A stretch of 64,000 bases of DNA from Caenorhabditis elegans (taxonomy: Eukaryota; Nematoda; Chromadorea; Rhabditida; Rhabditidae). The stretch is taken from contig NC_003283.11 in the NCBI RefSeq assembly GCF_000002985.6, forward strand, positions 3,844,001 to 3,908,000, written 5' to 3'. The notes below the pieces were generated by a model. It was not told where the DNA came from. It did no database searches and saw only the letters and a list, made by a program, of their open reading frames with translations. Positions 12,329 through 22,555 of this stretch are shown here, piece after piece. Each line of letters starts with the position of its first letter. The first letter of the stretch is position 1. The position numbers and the translations under genes were made by a program.

Positions 12329-13861
12329 TCATGCATTAATACAAGTATCAATTAATAAGTGTTTAAGTTTAGATTTTGGAAAGTACAGCTGGCAAAGTGT
12401 TGTAAGACTGTTTGCATCTTCTGATGTCTTATTGATCACGTGTGATATTGACAGAAGGTCTGCAAATCTAGATGGTCCCGATTGTTGATAGGATAGGAGG
12501 CAATATTGAAGAAGGGTAGAACTATATGACTTCTGCCGGGTTGCTAGCAGTCTTCGAGTTCTTTCAGACAACGGGTGGATGGCTGAGAATAGCTTTTTCA
12601 ATAATTAACCTATGAATTGGGTTACATTGAAATACTTAATTACCTGGATTACAAAACAGCAAGACACTCAGCATAGCGTGCTCCAACTCGGTGACTTTAA
12701 GCTCGGCAACACGAGACACTAAACCGCATTGTATGCTATTTAAAAATCCAGCGGAGAACATCGACAATCTGTAAGCAAATGAACAGGTTCATCTAGAAAA
12801 AAGTGTGCAAAATTTACATTATATCCGAGTAAATATCCTCGCCATCTGGTGTTGTCACTCTATCAACTTTTGCATTCAGAGCCCTCATTGCACTATCAAG
12901 GACTATTGATTTCGAGGAGAAATTTCGGAGAAGCACAACCTATAAGTTCTTAAGCTTAAGCTATACTAAACCGATTTTTTTTCAGACTTTTACGACAAAA
13001 AGGCGGTAGGAAATTTTTTGTTTAACTATGTTTTTTTTTAGGAATTTTGATAGATTCCATTAAAAAATAAAAAAAATCAGTGACGTGGTATAATTACAAA
13101 TCTAATTTTTTTGTGACTCCCACGACTCGACTCCCGTTTTTTTACTCCCGTTTCGGTTTTGTATACCCCACAAACCTTTTCATCATTCTCAATTAAATTC
13201 ATGAATTCCAAACTTAAAAACGTCTCAACAGCAATATAAGTAGCTTGAAAACTCCATTCTGCCACGGAAATTTCTTGTTTTTCAGTCTTCCGCTTCATCC
13301 CTGACCAGAATGTTGTTTGAACCATTTCCTCCAACGTTGGATTCTCCGATGTGTAGAAATTGCATAATTTGTACCGTTTTGTGTAGTTTAAATACAAAAC
13401 TTCTTGGATTAGAGCATTTGTTGCAAAATCTGGATGACTCATCGGTTTCGTTTTGTAAAGTTTTTCCATTGCTATTGGGCCAAGCTTCATCCCAAGTCTC
13501 ACGCATTTTTCAAAGCGACAAGCTTTGCATCGTGGTTTGAACTGATCGGCTGGAAAGTCGTTGGCGATACATTCGAGAAGTTTTTAAAAATATTTTCAGA
13601 GTTCCTTACCATTTTCGAGGCATTTTTTCCAGTTCCTGCACTGGTAGGTTATCTGCTCAATCACAACGCGTCGGAAGAACATTTTGCACGCATTGCACGT
13701 GAGCACCTGAAAATTGAATAAAAACCAAATGTTTTAAAAATTTTATTAGTGAAATTTTTTTAAAAACTCACCCCATAATTATGACAAGATGCATTTCTTC
13801 CACAAATTAAACATTTTAAAGTGCTCCTATCCATTGACAATAACGTTTTAAAAACTTTCAT
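12329..13861 (-). CDS. Nuclear hormone receptor NHR-3 (353 aa)
   Basis: Exons in transcript order: 13861-13772, 13706-13610, 13549-13176, 12939-12818, 12768-12644, 12582-12329; 353 aa. Finger one runs from CLICGRNASCHNYG to LTCNACKMFFRR; finger two is closed by CKACRFEKC. The ligand-binding domain contains WSFQATYIAVETFL, LLRNFSSKS and a last exon beginning AIHPLSERTRRLL. It is the tandem twin of NHR-4, with the same exon lengths in the last three exons and a nearly identical last exon. Translation could also start ten codons later at a second ATG. Zinc ligands and the FFRR core are intact, so it is probably functional. Confidence 0.9.
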
Positions 13862-14460
13862 GTTGACTGAGAGTTAGCTCACTAAAGCTCACTTAATAAA
13901 GCAAGATTAAGCTCATTTTCTCAAGCTCTCATTTTCTGGGTCTCTCATTTATAATTTAGGAAATGAGGAGAAAAGCAGCTGCACAATAATGTTCAAGGAA
14001 TATGACGTAAGTGCAAAAGATCAAATTATGAAAGCTGGGAGCTTGATATTAAAAGCTGACCGAGGTTTTAATATCAAGCACTTTTGGCAGTTTGGTTTAA
14101 AATATTTTTCCTTTTGGAAAATGACCAAAAAATATGCGGAAAATATTTTGTGAAAGGCTAGCCACAGTTTTACCATGCATATAAAAAAGGTTGAATATTT
14201 TCAAGGTTTGTTAAAATTATATAATTTTTTTTAAATCTTCTGATACCCATTTGTTCGATAGAGCAGATTTGCAGTATTGCTGTTGTGATGATCAATGCCG
14301 GCAATTGATGATTTATGAAATTATCGGCAATTTGGCATTTGGCAAAATTTTAGATTGCTTCAATTTTCAGCAGTTTTCAAACTTAATTATATATTTTTTA
14401 ATTAAAAAAAAACTATAAAAAACGGATTTTTACAAAAATTTTACAACTTAAGAAACACCT
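13862..14460. other. Intergenic between NHR-4 3' end and NHR-3 start
   Basis: About 600 bases, AT-rich. Repeated GAGCTTGA/AGCTCA words near 13875-13930 and 14035-14065. No gene seen; holds the NHR-3 promoter. Confidence 0.5.
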
Positions 14461-16203
14461 TTATACATTAATACAAATATCAATCAACAATTTTTTCAAT
14501 TTAACTTGTGGCATGTACATCTGGCAAAGTGTTGTGAGACTGTTAGCGTCTTCCGATGTCTTATTGATAACATGTGATAGTGACAGAAGGTCCGCAAATC
14601 TAGAAGGACCCGATTGTTGGTAGGTTAAAAGGCAATATTGAAGAAGGGCAGAACTATATGACTTCTGGCGGGTTGCTAGGAGTCTTCGAGTTCTTTCAGA
14701 TAACGGGTGGATGGCTGAAAATTGCTTTTTTCAAAAATTAACTTATGAATTGGGTTAAATTGAAAAATTAAATTACCTGGATTACAAAACAGCAAAAAAT
14801 TTAGCAAAGCGTGCTCCTGCTCGGTAACTTTGAGCTCTTCAACGCGAACCACTAAACTGCTCCGTATGCTGTTTAGAAAATCAATAGAGAACATTGCCAA
14901 CCTGGGAAAAAAATATAGTTTTTTATTCCAGAAAATTGCAACTTACAGCAAATCCGAGTAAACTTCATTACCATCAGGCGTTATCACTCTATCAACTTTG
15001 GCATTCAGAGACCTCATCGCACTATCAAGTTGCATAGATTTTGAAGAGAAATTTCGAAGTAGAACAATCTATAAATTGCGTTCCGTTTTATTGAGATGAC
15101 TGTCGATGTAATTTTGAAATTTCCGGCAAATCGGCAAACCAGTAGATTGCCGGAATTGAAAATTTCAGGCAAATCGGCAAATTGCCGGGATTAAAAATTT
15201 CCGGTAAATCGGTAAAACGGCAATAAGCCAAGTTTTCGAATGTGCCGAAAAAACGGCCATTGGCGAACATTTTTGGCAAACTGTGGTTTTGTACCTTTTT
15301 TTTGGAAGGTTCAGAATTTCAAATTCAATCGGCAAAGTTTTACGCATTCTATGAATGTTCCTACATCTATTTTGAAAAGCAAGCAAATTCTATGAAAATA
15401 TCAAAAGAAAACGGAAAAGCAATTTCAAAAAGGCACAATTTTGACCCCTGGTGCATTTACCGTACCGCTCACCCCTGGTGCATTTACCGTACTCCTACAG
15501 TAAGAAACCTAATCGAGAAAGACCAACCTTATCATCATTCTCAATAGAATTCATAAAATCCAAACTCAAAAACATTTCAACGGCAATATAAATAGCTTGA
15601 AAACTCCATTCCTCTACTGATATCACTTGTTTTCCAGTTTTTCGCTTCATCCTTGATCGCTTAGTTCTTTGAACCATATCTTCCAGTGTTGGATCCTCAG
15701 AAGTGTAGAAATTGCACAATTTGAAGCGTTTTGTGGAGTTTAAAAACATAACATTTTTAATTAGAGAATCCGATTTAAAATCGGGATGGATCAAGTCAGG
15801 AAGTTGTATCTTCTCGAGTTGACCTAGCGTCATCCCAAGTTGCAAGCATTTTTCGAAGCGGCACGCTTTGCATTGAAGAATTGGCTGACCGGCTGTAAAT
15901 AAATTTATTGAAAACTGTGTGCAAATAAAAATAGCTACAATTTTCAAGGCACATGTTCCATTTCTTGCAGTGGTAGGTTAACTGCTCAATCACAACGCGG
16001 CGGAAGAACATTTTGCACGCATTGCACGAGAGAACCTGAAATTTATATGTTGTTTAAAAAGCTTTTAGACAAAACAAATATAGTAAAAACATATTTACCC
16101 CATAGTTATGACAGGATGCATCTCTCCCACAAATTGTGCATTTCGGAGCATTACTGGTACTCAATTCCATAGCCAAGCTTGGCAACTCATCAATATCTTC
16201 CAT
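14461..16203 (-). CDS. Nuclear hormone receptor NHR-4 (355 aa)
   Basis: Exons in transcript order: 16203-16099, 16035-15939, 15892-15528, 15068-14947, 14901-14777, 14714-14461; 355 aa. The N-terminus is MEDIDELPSLAMEL, then the DNA-binding domain CTICGRDASCHNYG, LSCNACKMFFRR, CKACRFEKC. The ligand-binding domain has WSFQAIYIAVEMFL, LLRNFSSKS, VYSDLL and LLFCNP. The last exon differs from that of NHR-3 at only about ten residues of 84, while the DNA-binding and hinge parts differ more. Intron 3 (15069-15527) is enlarged by GGCAAATCGG repeats and a short tandem repeat. An in-frame upstream ATG would add 48 residues of unlikely sequence, so the ATG at 16203 is preferred. Confidence 0.9.
15105..15240. 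repeat. GGCAAATCGG-family repeat in NHR-4 intron 3
   Basis: Repeated phrases TTTCCGGCAAATCGGCAAA and TTGCCGGAATTG. Other copies lie at 36035-36240 and 39670-39840. Confidence 0.65.
15437..15492. repeat. Tandem repeat, two units of CCCCTGGTGCATTTACCGTAC
   Basis: The unit CCCTGGTGCATTTACCGTAC occurs twice about 29 bases apart inside NHR-4 intron 3, followed by CTACAGTA. Confidence 0.6.
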
Positions 16204-17088
16204 TTTGAATAAGGAAATCAGTGAGCAAAATGAAAAAAAGAATAAAGCAGGATTTGCTCTTTTTAACAGGCTTTGACTTCCTCGGTCTCTTTTTATATAA
16301 TTAAAGAGTCGTGGGGAGACAGCTGAACTAGAATGTTCTAAGAACATGTTTATAGATAGGACATAAGATCAAACAACGAAAAAAGTGATCGTACATAGAT
16401 TTATAGATTTCTGAAAATAATAATTTTTAGTCACGGCTATTTTGAGGGTGTCAATAAGCTCCGGCTCAAAATACACACATTTTTCCGTAACATTTTGGAT
16501 TGACAAATGTTTGAAAATTTTTGTAAGTGATATTTAATTTAAAAGAAGTGTTATATATGTAACACTTTGGAATTTCTTTAATTTTTAAATTAATTTTAAA
16601 TTTTTTTTTCAAAAGTTGCAAATTGGTGGCAAATTAATTTGAGAGAAGCTGTTTTTGCACATAAAAAATGAAATTTTTGAGTGCAGGTGAACATTTTGGA
16701 AACTTATTTGGAAAATTTCATTGGAAAATTAAAAAAATAATGAGAAAGAACCGAATCTTTTATTTTTGGATCTAGTTTGGTAAAAATTTCACTTTTTTTC
16801 CAAAAAATACAACGGTGGAATAGGTTTATGTGCATCTAGAATAATGAAAAAAAATTCAGATCTATTTTTCGGATCATTAGGCCAGTTTTTGCTAGAATAT
16901 TTTTGAATAACCATCTGTTAAATACCAATTTTTTCAACGTTCAAAAAAAATTTTATTAATTTTTTAGAAATTATGTTTGAAGCTCAGAAACTCACATTTA
17001 ATAATGATTTTTATGAGAAAGAGTGGAAAAAATTACAAGCAATATTTTGAGATCAGAAAAAACATTAAAGTTCAACGGTAAAAAAAAT
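16204..17088. other. Intergenic, NHR-4 upstream region and NHR-5 3' flank
   Basis: Very AT-rich; no gene seen. The first 150 bases include a possible TATA-like TTTTTATATAA word around 16285-16300. Confidence 0.45.
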
Positions 17089-18933
17089 TTAAATTATAAC
17101 AGAAACCAGATTTTTGTACTTGACATGAAAATGAAATTGAAAAATCCAGTAGAGATATTGTACGTCTTCATAATACTTGTTGGTAACTGTGCACAGTGAG
17201 AGAAGTTCCGTGAAACGAGACGATCCATTATGCTGATAGGAGAGCTTACAATATTGCATGAGCGCGGAGCCATAGGCTTTTTGTTGCTCTGTGAGCACGG
17301 CTACTGCGCTTTCGGAGAGGTCGTCGAGAGCTGGAAATTTTTTGAAATTATCAACAAAAAAAACGGATTTTTGAACTAAATATTACCAGGATTACAAAAG
17401 AACAATACTGTAATCAAAATAAACTCCTCATTAGTGATGTTCAGCTCGATAAGCCTGTTAACTAGCAGGCTTCTGATACGGTTTGTGTAGTGGAGTGAGA
17501 AGTCGGACCATCTGAAGAATGATATTTTAATTTTTTTAATTTTAAAATTAATAAGTGAAAACTCACTGGGACAAAAATTCCACGAAAAAATCTTTTCCAT
17601 CGGGCTTTATCATTTTATCGTTTTTGGCTCGCATAGTTCGAATTGCACTGAACAACAGGGTAGCCTTGGCAGAATAGTTGGCGAGGAGAAGAGACTGAAA
17701 AAATAGTAAGTTGAAAAGTCTCTACAGCTTTTTTTTTTGAAAAGTGCTCCCAAAGTAAACCTCTAATCGTGTAATCCTACAGTAATACTTCTGCAGTTCT
17801 AAAATATTAATATTCCGTACAATAATTTCAAAGAAATGCCCCAATGCTCTCGAGTTAGTCCACAGTATCCCTTCAGTACTCATACCGTAATTCCAAAATA
17901 TCAAAAATCACCTTATCTCTAGTGCTCAGCTTCTTCATAAAACCGAGTCCAAGCAAAAACTTCACAGCAGTATATGCTCCAAAGAAGCACCAATCCGAAC
18001 TTGTCATCTCGTGGCTGGGATCCTGAAAACTTCACCAAAATCAATTTTCTCAAAAAATTTTCAATTGTGCTTACCCTGACTACAAGTGTCAACTGACGAC
18101 TTTCGATGATATCCTCTAACGTTGGATTTTCATATGTGAAATGTGTCATTAAATTTTTCTCACGCCTCGCGTCCTGGTAGAGTAGGCTTTCGATAAGTGT
18201 CGCCACAGCGTCATCCTTCTGATTTTTGACTTCTAGCATTGCGGAGAGGTTGAGCTTCATCCCAACTTTCACACATTGTACGAGACGGCAAGCTCGACAA
18301 TATGGAGTTTTAAGACAGGAGAAGCTATCTGGAAGAAAAATTTCAGTGACACCAAATACCTGCCTGTGTCTACACACATTTTTTCTGGCTCAGTCGTGTC
18401 ATAGAAAACATTTAAAAAATACTTGTTTCTCATTGATACTTTGAAGTATTTTTCGAAAACTTTTACAACACACATATCAATTTTTTTCTGAAAATAACTC
18501 TACTTTTGACTGAAAGCTACAAAAATTGCCATGTGCCGTGCATATTCACAAGCCAGATTTTGAGCATTCTCAGAACTTTTGATTGGAAGCGAACGTGTTT
18601 TCAGACAGTAAAAATATTTATTTATATTTAAACTCATAAGGTTTTATTTTTGTCTGAAACAAGAATTAGAAACCCACCATCAAAACACTGGTTTTTCCTT
18701 CTGCACACATACTGAACGTTCAATAACATGGTTCGCCGGAAGAACATTTTACAAGCATCACAAGACATTACCTAAAATAAATTTTTGATATCGATATATT
18801 AAATTCGACTCACCCCAAAATTATAACAATTCGCTGGTCGCTTGCACACTACGCAAGCCTTCTGACCAGTTAGATTTAGAGCAAACATCTCCGGTGATGA
18901 AGAGCTCGAAGCTTCGGAATAGTCACTTCCCAT
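17089..18933 (-). CDS. Nuclear hormone receptor NHR-5 (357 aa)
   Basis: Exons in transcript order: 18933-18814, 18771-18678, 18328-18075, 18022-17912, 17694-17567, 17511-17387, 17330-17089; 357 aa. It has the most complete intron set of the cluster (seven coding exons). Serine-rich start MGSDYSEASSSSS, then CVVCKRPANCYNFG, MSCDACKMFFRR and a second finger closed by CRACRLVQC; the basic box after the last cysteine is weaker than usual. The ligand-binding domain shows WCFFGAYTAVKFLL, LLLANYSAKATLL, FFCNPG and LYWIFQFHFHVK near the end. Intron 4 (17695-17911) contains CTACAGTA/TACGGTA words. The exon lengths 242/125/128/111 are shared with NHR-6. Confidence 0.9.
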
Positions 18934-19114
18934 TATTATTCATACTGAAAAAAAAAATTAAAAACCGAGTATGCAAAAACAGTATAGGCTGACAAGGAAA
19001 GCAATAAATGGTCGAAGATTAAGTGACAAAAATGGTCGGATGAAAAAGTCGAAAAGTGCTCAATAGAAATGCAAATGTTAGATTCCTTTTCATATGATAA
19101 ACTGAATTGAATTT

Positions 19115-19125
19115 GGGGGGGGGGG
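19115..19125 (+). repeat. G11 homopolymer tract
   Basis: Eleven uninterrupted G on the plus strand. Confidence 0.9.
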
Positions 19126-21112
19126 CTATGTACATCAATACGTTGAGATCGAAAGGAATGTACTCACATCACCTGCCAGGTTAAATGGCACTGACCTAGA
19201 CAAGTTAATGAGAAAATTGAATGAGAGGCAGTAAGAAGGACAGGAAGAACAATTTTGGCAATGACGGAATGTTTTTAAATTAAACATAACTAAAAGTTCG
19301 GTATAGAACACTTTAAAATTGTGCCGAAAACATGGTGCATCGAGTGTTCTTTTAATCATCAAAAACTTTTATTCTTCGCAAATACCGGCGGCTTAAATAT
19401 ATAATTTTTTGCGGTAAAAATCAGAAACCAACCACAAAAAATACCTAATGCTTACAATTACAGAATACAATAATTAGACCTTGTTTTTTTCGCTAGAGTT
19501 CGAGGAGATCTGTGTCGCTAATCCTACCAAAAAGGAGGTAAAATCCAACTTCTGTGTCGTGTCTGTAGCCACTGGAGGGCGGGAAAATGTGTGCACTTTC
19601 TAAATCGATGTTTATCTAGATACTGCGCTTGAGACATAGATTTTTGGAAGGTACAGGGAATATTTGAAATATGAGGTGCACAGTTTTGGTTTTGCAGAAT
19701 CGAGTAATAGACAGAAGTTGAAACCTTTCAAATTCGAGTTGGTAATATTTCCTTGACACAAAAGTTCCAACGATAGGCAAAAAAAACGATTTTTTAAAAA
19801 ATAATTTTTTGTGAGCGTTTATGATTATTCACAAATTTCTGTTACTAATTTTATATGTTATAAGATTTTAAAATTGAACAATTTTTTATCAAATTAACAA
19901 GTTACGATATTGGAAAACTCAAAAAAAAAATTTAACTAAAGTGAAAATTCGTATTTTTAAAATCCTTAAAATTTTACAAACTGCTTAAAATGGATAAAGA
20001 TTACAACACTTTGAATAGAAAATCGTAAGATCTACATACGCGGATAATATATTTGGAATACGGGCAGTTAAATTTTAGTAAGTATCAGATGAAAATGTTT
20101 TAAGATTTCTGTTATTGTTTGCAAATAATCAAGTTATGAACAAAACTGCCTACAAACCCAGTTCAAAAAGTTTTAGATAAATGTTATATTTCCCATCTTT
20201 TCACAAAATTTCAAATTTTATTGAATGCCAATGATGCATAACGTTGCACATGGTGCTTATTAACATGTGGTGGTTATGCGTAATTTTGTCATTTACCCTA
20301 CAATTTAGTAAGTCCAAGACATATTCTGAGATCACTGAAAGTTTTCAAAAAAATTTATTCTGATGTTTCGAAAAAATCTAAAAAATGATGTATTGAAGAA
20401 CAATGATAAATGTTTTAATACACAAATTGAGGAACCCATTTTCCAATGCTCTGGAAATAGAGCATATGTCCAGTCTTACAAGCAGGTGAAAAATTGAAAT
20501 TCAAAAATGCATACTTTCGCAATTACTCGGTTATTCAAAAACAGATCTTTGAAATGTGTGGTGGGTGACAAAATGTACTTAGCTATTCACATCATGCCCG
20601 TCAATCTATTAATACACCTTTTGTTAATGGTGTTCAAAAATGGACGGTTGGCAATAAGATTTGAAAAAAATCAGTAGTGCCGAGAAAGGGAACGAATGTA
20701 AAATCAATTTGCGTTTTTGGATTTATTTGGAGTATAATTAAATAATTTGAAATATAGGATACTTTAAAGCAAAAAAAAATCTCTCTGCACAATTTGATCT
20801 CTTTGGTCTGGGCCGTCTCATATGGGGGTATTTTTTTCGGTTGAAGACCATTTTTCTTTATCAGGTACAAAATTTTCAATGCCACTCAAGAAGACATGTA
20901 GTGATTTTTGATGTTGTTCCGTTAATTTTTTGTGCGAGTTTTTTTTTTCAAAAATACTGGAAACGGGTTACAAAAATCGATTGGGTGGGAAAAAAAGAGC
21001 AAATCACATCAAAGAAATATTTAATTTTAATAATCATCTGTCAGAAAATTTGAAAGGCAAGCACGCCAAAAAAAATTAAATTTTTTTGTTGAAATTTTAC
21101 TGCTCTCAAAAA

Positions 21113-21545
21113 TTAACTAAATTTCTGAACAATGTCCTTGATTGTCAATTTATGTTTCAACAAATTCTGGTACAAAATGAAACAATTTAAACACATTCTC
21201 ACTTTGGGATCGCACATTTCTTCTAAACACCGCGTGACGATGGCGATGGCCGATATAAGTGCAAGGCCGCATGTGACGTCATACCATTTTCCATGAGACA
21301 TTTTGGTATGACGTGTATATGGGAGGATGCTATACAAAAACTAGCAATTTTACAAACCTTTGCACATTGTTGTGAAGAACTTGTCTTTCGAAAAGTGGTT
21401 TAAAAATCGATTCAGTTGAACTTAGTGGCCTTAGCGGACACTTTTCGGTGGCGATCTTGGAGATTGCGGACTTTTTGTCATGTCCTAGATCTTTATCTAG
21501 AAAAATTGCGTGAATGAAACGGTGACAGTACCAAACTTTACACAA
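21113..21545 (-). other. Unrecognised pair of minus-strand open frames (71 and 74 codons)
   Basis: Two frames overlap by eight bases (21545-21330 and 21337-21113) and are less AT-rich than the surroundings. The first includes KCPLRPLSSTES, the second KWYDVTCGLALI. A GTTTGT..TATAG join would fuse them in phase but would be a 28-base intron, shorter than nematode introns normally are. I do not recognise the product; it could be a decayed exon or chance. Confidence 0.15.
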
Positions 21546-22202
21546 TTGTTGTACAAACGTTGCAGAAAAAAGTTCTAAATCTGACCTTTTCTATAACTAA
21601 TATCTATCCTTTTAATTTTATCTAACTTTTACAAATTTGGTAAATTATTTTACAAAGTAAAAATTTTGATATCACTGAAAATTGTTCTGAAAAGGGATTC
21701 ATTAAACCGAAAGTGAAGCAAAGCCTGTGAAATCGATAGAGCCAAAAAGAGTGTTTGTTCAACCAGAGTGAACACAAAACTGCATCATCATTGTCTGCTA
21801 TGAAATGCGTGATTTGTACGCAGTCACATTTGAAAATCTCATGACAAAAATTTCGAGGATCTCAAAGTTTGGGGAGAAAATAAATAGGATTTTGAAATAG
21901 TTGTAAATCTTCGAAGTATTCGGTTTCCAAATGGTTAAATTGTTCAGCTTCAAAATAATCGAAAGTCTTTGTTGTCATGGATTCAAATTGTTAAGTTAAA
22001 TAGACATGAGTATAAAGTTTATTAGTTAATATATCTGTAACAAAAAAAAAATACATATGAACAGGTAAAGTTTTTAATCGGGAATATATGTAAGATCAAA
22101 ACACGGTGAGACCAATTAAATACAGTGCTTGCAAGTTTTATAAAATTCAAATTGAAAAAATTATCATTAATTACTGCAAACAACAAAAGTAATTTTTTTT
22201 AA

Positions 22203-22375
22203 TATCCCATTTCGGTTTGATCTACGGAGATCTACAAAAATTGCGGGAGTTGAAACGCAGAGTTCTCATCTGATTTCGCATGGTTAAGAACGTTCTGACG
22301 TCACATTTTCTTGTGCGAAAAATTCCCGCATTTTTTGTAGGTCAAACCGTAATGGGACAGCCTGACACTACGTGG
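22203..22375. mobile_element. CACGTGG-type inverted-repeat element, copy 1
   Basis: Left arm TTTCGGTTTGATCTACG, right arm GTCAAACCGTAATGGGACAG then CACTACGTGG; the middle holds GCGGGAG...CCCGCATTTTT and TGACGTCAC. Near-identical in layout to the copy at 47621-47807. The outer end of the left arm is eroded. Non-autonomous, no ORF. Confidence 0.75.
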
Positions 22376-22555
22376 CTCAGACAACTGTGGCGAAATGTGC
22401 GGTGGGGCGCGTTTGTAAACTTTTTATTACTATCTTGCCAGCTAATTTTACAAACTAAAAAACTCCATAAAAATTACCTTTTTAAAAATTCAACTTAAAA
22501 TTTTAAAAAATTTTTCAAACCCCTAAACGCGCTCCACCGCACACCCCCAAACAAC

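Larger units (their letters stand above)
18934..22555. other. Large intergenic interval, 3.6 kb
   Basis: Contains the NHR-5 promoter side, an 11-G run (19115-19125), mostly AT-rich unrecognised sequence, two abutting minus-strand ORFs at 21113-21545 and a CACGTGG-type element at 22203-22375. At 22490-22550 there is a GC-richer stretch with CGCGCTCCACCGCAC. No gene can be supported. Confidence 0.45.
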
